Part shown: in pieces, positions 6,330 through 14,519 of the stretch
How the letters are laid out: every line of letters starts with the position of its first letter
Numbering within the stretch: position 1 is the stretch's first letter
Source of the DNA: an uncultured Clostridium sp.
GTDB lineage: Bacteria; Bacillota; Clostridia; Lachnospirales; Lachnospiraceae
Direction of reading: 5' to 3'
Assembly: GCA_946553025.1 (NCBI GenBank)
Contig: CAMNRM010000046.1
Span: 1-41,121 of the forward strand
Length of the DNA: 41,121 nucleotides
Translations under genes and position numbers: made by a program
Notes under the pieces: model-generated
What the model saw: the letters and a program-made list of their open reading frames with translations, nothing else
Told to the model about the DNA's origin: nothing
Database searches by the model: none

Positions 6330-9026
6330 CTAATTCCTCCCTTCCCGCAAAAGCTTCTGTGCCTGAATAAGAATCGTGGGAAACAGCGCACAGACAAACA
6401 CCGCGCCGACTTCCACCAGCTTTAAATCTGCTGCCATAAAAAGCCGCTGAAGGCCCGGAAGGAACAGTACCCCGGTTAAAAGCAGGACGCCGGCTTCAAA
6501 GGCCATAATACTGTACAGATTGCTTCCCAGACCAAGACGAAGGATGGAATGTGCGCTGCGGCAGTTAAATCCATGGAAAAGCCGTGCCAGTGTAAGGGTG
6601 GTAAATGCCATCGTTGTTGCCACCCTTTCCGGTGTACGCATAAAATTTCCGCCGTTTTCAAAGAAAATCCCTCTTCCGCTCAGAATCGTACTCCCCCCGC
6701 TGCTCATCCCCATGCGGTAAGCCGCCATGGTGCAAAGGGCTATCAGAACACCCTGCACCAGCAAATCTTTCAGAAAATTCCCGTTTAAAATTCCCTCATT
6801 TCCCCTCCGGGGCGGCTGCTTTAAAAGGCCCTCCCCCGGCGGCTCCATGCCGATCGCCAGGGCGGGCAGGGAATCCGTAACCAGGTTGATAAACAAAAGA
6901 TGCACCGGAAGAAAAGGCATGGGAAGGCCCGCAAGCGTTGCATACAGCACGCAGAATATCCCCGCCATATTTCCCGAAAGAAGAAATCCAATGGCATTTT
7001 TAATATTCTGGTACACATTTCTTCCGTTGGCAACCGCCTGGATAATGGTGGAAAAATGGTCGTCTGCCAGAATCATCGCCGCTGCCTCCCGGCTGACCTG
7101 GGTTCCGCTCTTTCCCATGGCAATGCCGATATCCGCCGTTTTCAGCGCCGGCCCGTCGTTCACCCCGTCGCCGGTCATCGCGGTAATCCGCCCTTTTTTC
7201 TGCCATGCCTCCACTATTCTCAGCTTATGCTGGGGCGTAACCCGGGCATAGACATCGATCCGGTCGAGTTTCTCCGAAAGTTCCTTTTCCCCCATCTTTT
7301 CTAATTCCGGCCCGGTAACCACCAGTCCCCCCGGCTCTAAGATCCCGGCTTTGCGGGCAATGGAGGCCGCCGTCACCGGATGATCTCCCGTAATCATTAC
7401 CGGGCGAATTCCTGCGCCCCTGGCTGCTGCCACGGCTGCCTTTGACTCCGGGCGGAGCGGATCGGTAAGCGCTGCCATCCCTAAAAAGGTCAGATCGTGT
7501 TCCCAATCCCGGAAACCTCCTCCCTTCTTTTTGCTTTTTTCACGCCTCTCTTCCTCGCCTTCTTCTCCCCACTCCTTCCCCTCCGGAAGTTTACGGCAGG
7601 CAAAGGCAAGAACACGCATCCCGTCCCTTCCCCACTGCTGGCTCTGCTCCTTTAATTTTCGGATTTCCTCCCCGGATAAATCCTTTACCCCGCTGTTTCC
7701 ATAGATTGTTTTGCAGCAGGAAAGCACGGACTCCAACGCACCCTTGGCAAATATCCACTCGCTTCCGTTTTCTCTGTCCAGGCACCACACGCTCATCCGT
7801 TTGCGCCCGGAATCAAAAGGCTTCTCCCCCTTTCGCGGGAACTTCTGCCGGATGAGTTCAGGTAAAAAGCCCGCTTCCTTTGCCCCCAGGTAGAGGGCGG
7901 CTTCGGTGGGTTCCCCGCTCTGTTCCGATGCATTATTGGCCAAAACGGCAGCCCTCCACAGAAGTTCTTCCCCTTCTTCGGATGTTCCGGGGCAGTAGGT
8001 TTCCTCGGTCTGCATCCGGTTCTGGGTAAGTGTCCCTGTTTTATCCGTGCAGATCACCGACACACATCCCAGGCTTTCCACCGCCTTTAAATCCTTGATA
8101 ATCGCATGTTCCCTCGCCATTTTCTGGGTTCCCATGGCCTGGACAATGGTTACAATCGATCCTAATGCCTCCGGGATTGCCGCCACAGCCAGAGCCACGG
8201 CAAACATTACGGCATTTAACAGCGACTCGCCGCGGTAGAGATCCAGCCAGAATACAATCACGCAGACCACTAAAATTCCTATGGCAAGCCTGCCGGAAAA
8301 CTGTTCCAGACTTATTTCTAAAGGCGTCCTCTTTTCCTCGGTCTTATTCATCAGTCCGGCAATCTGCCCAAGTTCGGATTCCATCCCCACAGCCGTGACC
8401 ACAGCCACGCCGCGCCCTCCGGTAATCTGGGAGCCGGAAAAAATCATATTGGTGCGGCTGGCCAGGGGAACATCCTCTTCTTTAAGTACGCGGATTTCCT
8501 TTTCCACCTCCTGGGATTCCCCGGTAAGGGAACTCTCGTTAAGGCGAAGATCCACAGCCTCCAAAAGCCTTCCGTCCGCCGGTGCCAGATCTCCGCATTC
8601 CAGCACAAGGATATCGCCCACAACCACATTCTCCACCGGAATCTTCTCCCGTTTTCCCTCCCGGATAACCTTGGCCTCCGGTGCTGATAAAGCCCGAAGA
8701 CCTTCTAACGATTTCTGGGCCTTCTGATGCTCCACGGTTCCCAGCACGGCATTTAACAGCAGCACCGCCACGATAACCACGGCGCTTTCCCCATTATCCG
8801 TCATGGCGGAAATCACGGCCGCCGCAATTAAGATCCACACCAGCAAATCCTGAAACTGTTCTAAAAATACCCGCAGACAGCTTTTTTTCTTCTTTTCCTG
8901 AATTTTATTCTTTCCGTTTTCCTTAAGCCTTTTTTCCGCCTCCTGCTTAGAAAGTCCCTGCCGGCTGCTTCCTAACTCCTCTAACACCCTCTGCGAATTC
9001 CATCGATACCACGCTGTCCTCTCCAT
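6330..9026 (-). CDS. Cation-transporting P-type ATPase (Ca2+-type, P-II)
   Basis: This protein of about 898 residues has all P-II domains in order: N-terminal cation-ATPase domain, TGES actuator motif (about 168-171), TM4 signature VAAIPEALG with the site-II glutamate (about 286), phosphorylation site ICTDKTGTLT (Asp about 328), a KGA nucleotide-binding motif, TGDGVNDGPALK hinge, and LLFINLVTDSLPALAIG in TM6. It most resembles calcium exporters. In TM5 the segment SGNMAGI has glycine where SERCA pumps carry the site-I glutamate, suggesting a single-site pump like PMCA/PMR1. I prefer the ATG at 9026 because GGGAGGGG precedes it; an in-frame ATG at 9059 lacks a ribosome binding site. It is monocistronic and convergent with lysR. 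Confidence 0.93.
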   Translation of the reverse strand: MERTAWYRWNSQRVLEELGSSRQGLSKQEAEKRLKENGKNKIQEKKKKSCLRVFLEQFQDLLVWILIAAAVISAMTDNGESAVVIVAVLLLNAVLGTVEHQKAQKSLEGLRALSAPEAKVIREGKREKIPVENVVVGDILVLECGDLAPADGRLLEAVDLRLNESSLTGESQEVEKEIRVLKEEDVPLASRTNMIFSGSQITGGRGVAVVTAVGMESELGQIAGLMNKTEEKRTPLEISLEQFSGRLAIGILVVCVIVFWLDLYRGESLLNAVMFAVALAVAAIPEALGSIVTIVQAMGTQKMAREHAIIKDLKAVESLGCVSVICTDKTGTLTQNRMQTEETYCPGTSEEGEELLWRAAVLANNASEQSGEPTEAALYLGAKEAGFLPELIRQKFPRKGEKPFDSGRKRMSVWCLDRENGSEWIFAKGALESVLSCCKTIYGNSGVKDLSGEEIRKLKEQSQQWGRDGMRVLAFACRKLPEGKEWGEEGEEERREKSKKKGGGFRDWEHDLTFLGMAALTDPLRPESKAAVAAARGAGIRPVMITGDHPVTAASIARKAGILEPGGLVVTGPELEKMGEKELSEKLDRIDVYARVTPQHKLRIVEAWQKKGRITAMTGDGVNDGPALKTADIGIAMGKSGTQVSREAAAMILADDHFSTIIQAVANGRNVYQNIKNAIGFLLSGNMAGIFCVLYATLAGLPMPFLPVHLLFINLVTDSLPALAIGMEPPGEGLLKQPPRRGNEGILNGNFLKDLLVQGVLIALCTMAAYRMGMSSGGSTILSGRGIFFENGGNFMRTPERVATTMAFTTLTLARLFHGFNCRSAHSILRLGLGSNLYSIMAFEAGVLLLTGVLFLPGLQRLFMAADLKLVEVGAVFVCALFPTILIQAQKLLREGRN

Positions 9027-9142
9027 CGCCCCTCCCGCCCTTTCTGTTTTTTCTTCCATAAAGGATATTGGAAACTGCCCGAATTCAGAACCAGGAATAT
9101 CGCCGAAAAGCGTACAAAATGCTTTTCTAAGCCTGGTGAACG

Positions 9143-9151
9143 TGGTATAAT
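9143..9151 (+). promoter_or_regulatory. Extended -10 promoter of the DUF4869-ATPase pair
   Basis: TGGTATAAT is a perfect extended -10 element (TGnTATAAT) about 80 bases before the DUF4869 start. The -35 region at the right spacing (TTTTCT) is poor, as tolerated by extended -10 promoters. It marks the left border of the AT-rich island. Confidence 0.65.
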
Positions 9152-9231
9152 TTACTTTATTACTGGATATTCCTGTTTTATCTATAGATTATTTAGTCTT
9201 TTTATTTTTCGTTAAGAAAGGAGAAATCAAT

Positions 9232-9669
9232 ATGTTGAACATCTTTTTTGGTGACATGAAGGACGTGATTTTTAATACACCGGTATATTTCAAAAACGTG
9301 TATCATGACGAGTGGATAACAGCACCATTATCGGTGGAGATGATTGCGGATGTCGATAAATCAAAAGTCATTGATAGTGGTGTAATCGACAGTCCGGTAC
9401 TCGGGAAAATTCCGCCGACAGGTTTGTCTGGCGGAGTAAAGACATTGATATTAATTGAAAACAGGCCGGACAAAGTATTTAACGCCACGAATTGTGGTAA
9501 TAATTGTGCGAAGTGGCTTTTGAGGATCGCAGAGAAAAAGGACGTGACAATTAATCTTAGATATATGATGAATTTTGGAAAGGGAAATTTTGATATCAGG
9601 GTCTTAAATAATGACCAGGTTGTTCACTGTATGGAGGAACTGGTTTCAGCGGCGATTCAGTATGTGTAG
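9232..9669 (+). CDS. DUF4869 domain protein
   Basis: This 145-residue protein matches my recollection of DUF4869: it opens MLNIFFGDMKD, continues with NTPVYFKNVYHDEWI, an IDSPVLG motif, LSGGVKTLILIENRP, and CGNNCAKWLLRIAEKKDVTI in the middle. The two cysteines of CGNNC are close enough to bind metal or form a disulfide, but nothing proves it. There is no signal peptide or membrane segment. An AAAGGAG site precedes the ATG. The ATPase gene follows after 9 bases, so the two are co-transcribed and translated together. Function is unknown. Base composition is clearly AT-richer than the flanking core genes, indicating transfer. Confidence 0.85.
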   Translation: MLNIFFGDMKDVIFNTPVYFKNVYHDEWITAPLSVEMIADVDKSKVIDSGVIDSPVLGKIPPTGLSGGVKTLILIENRPDKVFNATNCGNNCAKWLLRIAEKKDVTINLRYMMNFGKGNFDIRVLNNDQVVHCMEELVSAAIQYV

Positions 9670-9678
9670 GTGGGGAAA

Positions 9679-10656
9679 ATGAAAGGTAGCATTCATATCA
9701 TTGTACAAAATGAGAGGATAAAGTATGAATTTGTCCTTCGGAGGAATCTTACGATTATCAGAGGAAACAGCGCGACTGGAAAAACAACATTAATAGACAT
9801 GATAAGGGAATATAAAAGCCTTGGTGAGGAAAGCGGGGTTGAATTGTCTTGCGAAAAAGAGTGTGTTGTGATTGAGGGAAATGGATGGGAGAAACAGTTA
9901 TCGGATGTGAGGAAAACGGTCGTGTTTGTGGATGAAGGCAATCGTTTTGTGTCATCCGTGGAGTTTGCACGTTTCATCCAGGGTACAGACAATTATTATG
10001 TATTGGTAACCCGGGAAGGACTTTCAACATTACCTTATAGCGTGGAAGAAATCTATGGAATTCGTTCATCGGGAAAATATGGCGGATTAAAACCCTTATA
10101 TCATGAAATATACCAACTGTATACAGACAAGATGGATATACGGGATTTGACACCAAAGAAAGTTATTACAGAAGACTCAAACGCAGGACATGAGTTTTTT
10201 GCGAGTATGTGTAATGAAATAGGAATCGAATGTGTTTCAGCGGCTGGAAAATCCAATATAGGTTTAGAATTATTAAAATGTAAAGATGAAGACGTTGTTG
10301 TGATTGCAGATGGCGCAGCATTTGGTTCTGAGATAGAAAAGGTTCTGGAAGTAATAGGACAAAAGAAACAAGTGGCTCTATATTTGCCAGAATCCTTTGA
10401 ATGGTTGATTCTGGTGTCGGACGTGTTAAATGATAAAGAAATAAGAATGATGAGTGAGAACTGGGGAACCTATATTGAAAGCAGTCAATATTTTTCGTGG
10501 GAACGGTTTTTTACAGAGTTATTGATAGAAAAGTCGCAAGATAGTTATTTGAAATACAATAAGAAAAAATTAAATAAGGCGTATTTGACGGCGGTAGTTA
10601 AGCGTAAGATTTTAAAACAAGTGAAGTGGTGGAAAGTTAAGTTCTCTATAAATTAA
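9679..10656 (+). CDS. P-loop ATPase partner of DUF4869, possible Toprim-like C-terminal half
   Basis: This protein of about 325 residues has a Walker A near the start (RGNSATGKTT), followed by a beta-rich segment and a Walker B (KTVVFVDEGNRF). It lacks an ABC signature or long coiled coil, so it is a minimal P-loop NTPase. From about residue 155 the pattern changes: TEDSNAGHEFF (acidic residue plus helix), an AAGKSN turn, VVVIADGAAFGSEI (hydrophobic strand ending in acidic residue and glycine), then LPESFEWLIL. This order is reminiscent of a Toprim fold, as in OLD-family nucleases, but the DxD is incomplete. A basic C-terminal tail (KKKLNK..VVKRKILKQVKWWK) could bind nucleic acid. The ATG at 9679 follows GGTGGGG; a GTG at 9670 is the alternative start. 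Gene is last in the pair. Confidence 0.8.
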   Translation: MKGSIHIIVQNERIKYEFVLRRNLTIIRGNSATGKTTLIDMIREYKSLGEESGVELSCEKECVVIEGNGWEKQLSDVRKTVVFVDEGNRFVSSVEFARFIQGTDNYYVLVTREGLSTLPYSVEEIYGIRSSGKYGGLKPLYHEIYQLYTDKMDIRDLTPKKVITEDSNAGHEFFASMCNEIGIECVSAAGKSNIGLELLKCKDEDVVVIADGAAFGSEIEKVLEVIGQKKQVALYLPESFEWLILVSDVLNDKEIRMMSENWGTYIESSQYFSWERFFTELLIEKSQDSYLKYNKKKLNKAYLTAVVKRKILKQVKWWKVKFSIN

Positions 10657-10696
10657 ATTGTTCCTGAACCCCTTTTTTATGTAATGATAAAAAAAT

Positions 10697-10738
10697 AAAC
10701 CGATGGTTAAGACAACAACTTGTCAAAACCATCGGTTT
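10697..10738. terminator. Bidirectional hairpin terminator
   Basis: Outer arms AAACCGATGGTT and AACCATCGGTTT are perfect 12-base complements, with an inner GACAA/TTGTC stem and a CAAC loop: a 42-base near-perfect hairpin. On the minus strand it runs into ATTTTTTTATC and ends the surface-protein gene; on the plus strand the T-run is weaker. It lies between two convergent genes. Confidence 0.85.
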
Positions 10739-10775
10739 GTTAGATTTCAAGATTATATTTTAAAGTTTTATTTGG

Positions 10776-11678
10776 TTAGGAAATCCAAGCACCATCAGCA
10801 CCTACGGAATAGCCATCAGGTGTTGTTGTGGATGCAGACATGGAACCGTCAGGGGACAGGTAATACCATTTGTCAATTAATTGAATCCAGCCTGTAGCCA
10901 TGACACCATCAGGATTTAAGTAGTACCATTTTTCGTTTACTTGAATCCAGCCTGTAGTCATAGTACCATCAGGGTTTAAATAATACCATTTTTCATCTGC
11001 ACGTGCCCAGCCAGTCAGCATATAGCCGGATGAATCGAACAGATACCATTGATTGTTTAGTAAAGCCCATTGTTTTGCCGCCCATTGTCCATCGGCTCTT
11101 TTTAATCGCCATTTTCCGTTTTCGTTTATCCATTCTCCGTTATTGATAGAGGGATTTAATCCGCTTAAAACCGGGTAGGCAACAGATGTTCTGGAGGACG
11201 AAGAACTTCTGGAAGAACCGCCTCGGGAGGAACCTCTGTTTGAGGAGTTCCCATTGGATGTAGTTGTATTGGAAGAACTTGCGGTTGAGGATGTCGTTTT
11301 TGTGCCGGTTTTAATTGCTTTTTTCATGGTTTCAATGGCCTGCTGTAAGTTTTTGGCAGCGTTCTCAAAATCACTTGCAGTACTTTCAGGGCGGGATAGT
11401 GTGGCCTCTGCGGTTTTAATTGCATTTTTCAGTAGTTCTGCATCTTTGGAATGGATGAAGGGTTTGTTGTTTTCAAATTGTGCAGTATCACCGTCAAAAA
11501 TGGAAACTGCTTTTAATTGTTCGTTGGCTGTGGTAATAGTATTTTTTAAATTTTCCTGTAATGAAGATACCTGTATGGGGATAATTTTTAACTCTGTAGC
11601 AGGGATTTTATCACCGGGGGCTATTGCTATAAGATACCACTCATTGTAATAATAATAGTCACCAGAAAACCATGTAAG
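10776..11678 (-). pseudogene. Cut-off C-terminal part of surface protein: helical segment and cell-wall-binding repeats
   Basis: This stretch is open in the same frame as the gene at 11679-13118 from the TAG at 11681-11679 to its own stop at 10776. It encodes WFSGDYYYYNEWYLIAIAPG, a helical FIVAR-like segment (LKNTITTANEQL, LLKNAIKTAEATLSRPESTA, FENAAKNLQQAIETM), a Ser/Thr/Asn-rich linker, and about four choline-binding-type repeats (WYYLNPDGTMTTGW units). There is no ribosome binding site before the first internal ATG (11327), so it is unlikely to be translated independently. Together with the upstream part it would form one protein of about 780 residues. Confidence 0.8.
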
Positions 11679-13118
11679 CTATTTGTTATCAGTAATCATT
11701 ACATTATCTGAAAGATTGATTTGCGGGTAAGTACCCTTCTGAAAATTGCCATTAAAACCCTCTACTGCCGCATAGTTTTTACCACTGGTAATGGCGTCGA
11801 TAGTCACAGTACTATTATCGATATTAACTGTGGCAAAATCCATTAGGGTCAGGGCACCTTCAATAGAAACTTCGGAATTATTTTTTAATGTAAGGGTGCA
11901 TGGAGTAGTGGAATCATATTCGTTTGTTGAATCATTATATCTGCCGCCATTAATCTTCAATCCATATATTACTTCTTCGGGATTTATAGGTTCATTATTA
12001 ATATCAATTTTACAATTACTAAATTCAACATTCATATCATGTTCAATATAATTATATACTCCATTAGAAGGCTGTCCGCTAATCAGGACAGGAATTTGAC
12101 CTGAAGTTAAAAGAAGATCATTACTTTTTATAGTAGAATTAAAAAATTTTCCATTCCAACAGCCAAGGGCAAAAGATTCACATGATATGCTGGAATTATC
12201 GCAGGTAAAGAGATATGATTTCCACCAATCATCTATATTTTTAAGTTCTCCGCCCCAACCAGGAACTAAGGAAAATGTGGGTGTGTTAATTTCGGAGTTT
12301 TTTATTTCTCCAAATCCTGCATGAATATGTTCTTTTGCAGTAATATTGCTGTTAATAGCAACAAAATTTTGTGTTAATATTTTATCTGTATAGATTTTAC
12401 AATTATCCAAAATACTTACATTGTAAATTTCTTCTGCATATATAGTTAGATTAGAAATTTTTTTTTCATAAGCTAAGTGACCAAGCATTTCACCATTGAA
12501 ATGAAGAATAGCATCATCTCCAATTCCTTGAATTTTTGAGAAACCTAATGTGCTATCTAAAGAAACCTCACCAATAATGCTTAATGTTCCTTCTTTTCCA
12601 GTATTCCAATAATCTAGAGAGCATCCATTAATATTGTCTAACCAGATATCGCTACCATCATGGATTAGGATTTTTTGTTTAGAAGTGTCAATTCCTTTTT
12701 CAGATGTAGTGATATAATAACCTTTTTCATTTGCTTCTGTAATTAAATCTCCATCTTTATTATAGCCCTGAACGATTCTGGCGTCTTCATCCCATATGAC
12801 ATGTTCTATACGAATCGGCCCCTTATCCAAATAAAAAATTGTCTGTCCATCTTCTGTATATTCAATGTCTGCCCCTTCCGCAGTTTCCTCTGTAAGCGCA
12901 ACGGTTGCTATCCGATCTTCTTTTCCACTAGCTTCCTCTCTATCGTCTAAGACATTTCCCGTTACTAGAGAATTACTTGGAGAACTTATCTGACATTTTG
13001 GGGAAGAAGTGCTGGACTCGGCAGCCCATGTCCATAACATACTGGATAGCTGAAAATTACACAACATGGCTGTCAGTGTGACAATAGCCAGCTTTTGTCG
13101 TCCTGTTCGTTTTTTCAT
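11679..13118 (-). CDS. Secreted surface protein, N-terminal part ended by in-frame TAG
   Basis: This 479-residue product opens with a Sec signal (MKKRTGRQKLAIVTLTAMLC, cleavage near WTWAA). After a Ser-rich linker come many short strand-and-turn segments (SLDSTLGFSKIQGIGDDAIL, NLTIYAEEIYN, NNSEVSIEGALTLMDFATVN) with regular N/S/I ladders, resembling a right-handed beta-helix or carbohydrate-binding adhesin domain. The reading frame stops at TAG (11681-11679) after ITDNK and then continues open for another 300 codons containing the wall-binding repeats. If the TAG stops translation, the product is secreted but has lost its wall anchor. It is divergent from the XRE regulator. Base composition is AT-rich. 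Confidence 0.8.
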   Translation of the reverse strand: MKKRTGRQKLAIVTLTAMLCNFQLSSMLWTWAAESSTSSPKCQISSPSNSLVTGNVLDDREEASGKEDRIATVALTEETAEGADIEYTEDGQTIFYLDKGPIRIEHVIWDEDARIVQGYNKDGDLITEANEKGYYITTSEKGIDTSKQKILIHDGSDIWLDNINGCSLDYWNTGKEGTLSIIGEVSLDSTLGFSKIQGIGDDAILHFNGEMLGHLAYEKKISNLTIYAEEIYNVSILDNCKIYTDKILTQNFVAINSNITAKEHIHAGFGEIKNSEINTPTFSLVPGWGGELKNIDDWWKSYLFTCDNSSISCESFALGCWNGKFFNSTIKSNDLLLTSGQIPVLISGQPSNGVYNYIEHDMNVEFSNCKIDINNEPINPEEVIYGLKINGGRYNDSTNEYDSTTPCTLTLKNNSEVSIEGALTLMDFATVNIDNSTVTIDAITSGKNYAAVEGFNGNFQKGTYPQINLSDNVMITDNK

Positions 13119-13209
13119 TACTCAAAACCTCCTTAGTTTTATGCTTGTTTCTACCATAAAAATAATTTTGTCATAGCTGTGGCAATATCTGTGACATAAT
13201 CCTTCTTTT

Positions 13210-13266
13210 AGTAGATAAATCTATTATAAATTCCTAAAATTCGTATGTCAAGTAGATTATTCTACT
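13210..13266. promoter_or_regulatory. Two operator-like inverted repeats before the XRE gene
   Basis: AGTAGA-TAAA-TCTATT (13210-13225) and AGTAGA-TTAT-TCTACT (13251-13266) share a 6-4-6 inverted-repeat design, with centres 41 bases apart, close to four helical turns. They lie between the divergent surface-protein and XRE genes and are the most probable operators for that regulator. Binding is inferred. Confidence 0.6.
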
Positions 13267-13323
13267 AATAAACTGTTTTATTTTTTCTCCTCTTGTATAT
13301 CATAAACAGCAGGAGGGAAATCT

Positions 13324-13656
13324 ATGGAGATCGATTACAAGGAAATTGGGCGAAGAATTGCCTTTCGCAGGCATGAACTGGGAATGAAACAGACAGAAGT
13401 GTGTGAACTCTGTTCGCTGAATGAAAAATATCTTTCCAATATAGAGCGGGCAAAATCTATTCCAAGTATAGATGTTATTTTAAGAATATGTGATGCTTTA
13501 AACACAACACCAGATGAGTTCCTTCTTGGAATCCGAAATTCTAATGATGAACGCTTAAAAGAGGAAGTAATTGCAAGGGTTAAGAGCCTTAATTATCGGC
13601 AATTATCTCTGACAAACAGTTTTTTACAGTGGCTTGCGGCAGAAGTGGTGGATTGA
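13324..13656 (+). CDS. XRE-family HTH transcriptional regulator
   Basis: This 110-residue protein has an N-terminal HTH_3 domain (residues 5-62): IGRRIAFRRHELGMKQTEVC, a turn, then LNEKYLSNIERAKSIPSIDV and ILRICDALNTTPDEFLLG. The remainder is a short helical tail ending in FLQWLAAEVVD. An AGCAGGAGGG site precedes the ATG. It is divergent from the surface-protein gene and is preceded by two matching inverted repeats, so it probably autoregulates and controls the surface gene. AT-rich like the rest of the island. Confidence 0.92.
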   Translation: MEIDYKEIGRRIAFRRHELGMKQTEVCELCSLNEKYLSNIERAKSIPSIDVILRICDALNTTPDEFLLGIRNSNDERLKEEVIARVKSLNYRQLSLTNSFLQWLAAEVVD

Positions 13657-13720
13657 GATGTTTGAAAGAAAGTGAGCATTCTAGTTAGAGTGAGTAGAGA
13701 TTGTCTGCGATTGTCCTTTG

Positions 13721-13747
13721 CTACTGTTCACACCTTCACAGTAACTG
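13721..13747 (+). repeat. Palindromic intergenic repeat, copy 3
   Basis: The core TGTTCACACCTTCACAGTAA is a diverged copy of the intergenic repeat family. It lies between the XRE stop and the luxS promoter and marks the right border of the AT-rich island. Confidence 0.55.
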
Positions 13748-13784
13748 TCCTTTCTGAAAATGGAAAAGATTATGTGCTGTAGCA

Positions 13785-13813
13785 TAGAAAATATTTTCGA
13801 TATATGGTACAAT
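13785..13813 (+). promoter_or_regulatory. luxS promoter
   Basis: TAGAAA (13785-13790), a 17-base spacer and TACAAT (13808-13813) preceded by TGG make an acceptable sigma-A promoter with extended -10. The start of luxS follows about 70 bases later. Confidence 0.55.
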
Positions 13814-13881
13814 TTAGCCAGAATGCACGTTGCATCAAAGATAAAAAATTTTAAAATCATTGGAAAAAGGAAGGATTGACC

Positions 13882-14361
13882 GTGGAAAAAATTACCAGTT
13901 TCACAATTAACCATCTGACGCTTCTTCCCGGCCTTTATGTATCGAGGAAAGACCATGCCGGGGATTCTGTCATCACAACATTCGATATCCGCATGACCCG
14001 TCCTAACGCCGAGCCGGTAATGAACACGGCAGAGGTGCATACCATCGAACATCTTGGCGCAACCTTTTTGCGCAATCATCCCGAGTACGCCTCCAAAATT
14101 CTGTACTTTGGCCCGATGGGATGCCGTACCGGATTTTATCTTTTGTTAAGCGGAGATTATTCTTCAAAGGATATTGTCCCATTAATGCAGGAAATGTTTG
14201 CTTTTATCCGCGATTTTGAGGGAGATGTTCCCGGCGCAGCAGCCAGGGACTGCGGAAATTATCTGGATATGAACCTTCCCATGGCAAAGTATCTGGCAAA
14301 GCGTTTTCTGGAAGAGGTTTTAGAAAATATAACGGAAGAACATCTGATTTACCCGGAATAA
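13882..14361 (+). CDS. luxS: S-ribosylhomocysteine lyase LuxS
   Basis: This 159-residue enzyme cleaves S-ribosylhomocysteine to homocysteine and DPD, the precursor of autoinducer-2, completing the activated methyl cycle. The metal site is intact: HTIEH (His53, His57) and Cys124 in ARDCGN. The catalytic cysteine is Cys81 in GPMGCRTG. I choose the GTG at 13882 because AAGGAAGG sits 7 bases upstream and the protein then begins MEKITSFTINHL as usual; an in-frame TTG at 13876 would be too close to that site. It is monocistronic and ends with a strong terminator. MetK, later in the window, makes the SAM that feeds this cycle. Confidence 0.97.
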   Translation: MEKITSFTINHLTLLPGLYVSRKDHAGDSVITTFDIRMTRPNAEPVMNTAEVHTIEHLGATFLRNHPEYASKILYFGPMGCRTGFYLLLSGDYSSKDIVPLMQEMFAFIRDFEGDVPGAAARDCGNYLDMNLPMAKYLAKRFLEEVLENITEEHLIYPE

Positions 14362-14411
14362 GGATTCTTTTCCGTAAAACACTTAAAGCACATAAAATAC
14401 TTAAAGCATGT

Positions 14412-14444
14412 AAAAAGCCGCTGCATTACCCGTCAGCGGCTTTT
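14412..14444. terminator. luxS terminator (bidirectional)
   Basis: AAAAGCCGCTG (14413-14423) pairs with CAGCGGCTTTT (14434-14444) around a 10-base loop. The A- and T-rich flanks allow it to end both luxS and the convergent GH13 gene. Confidence 0.85.
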
Positions 14445-14519
14445 GATGGTCAGGATATCCTTTCCCTGTTCTTTATCCGTTCATTACTTTTTATCTGTTC
14501 TTTCCCTGTTCTCTATCTC

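Noticed and set aside
10776-11327. Independent small gene for the cell-wall-binding repeats starting at the ATG at 11327
   Set aside because: No ribosome binding site precedes this ATG, and the frame is open upstream into the same-frame surface-protein gene, so it is better read as the cut-off end of that gene.
11679-11681. Recoding of TAG as an amino acid (pyrrolysine-like)
   Set aside because: No pyrrolysine machinery or stop-bypass signal is visible in the window, and the other genes here end normally; a simple nonsense mutation is more likely, though not proven.
13876-13881. TTG at 13876 as luxS start
   Set aside because: It lies one base from the AAGGAAGG site; the GTG at 13882 has good spacing and gives the usual MEKITSF start.
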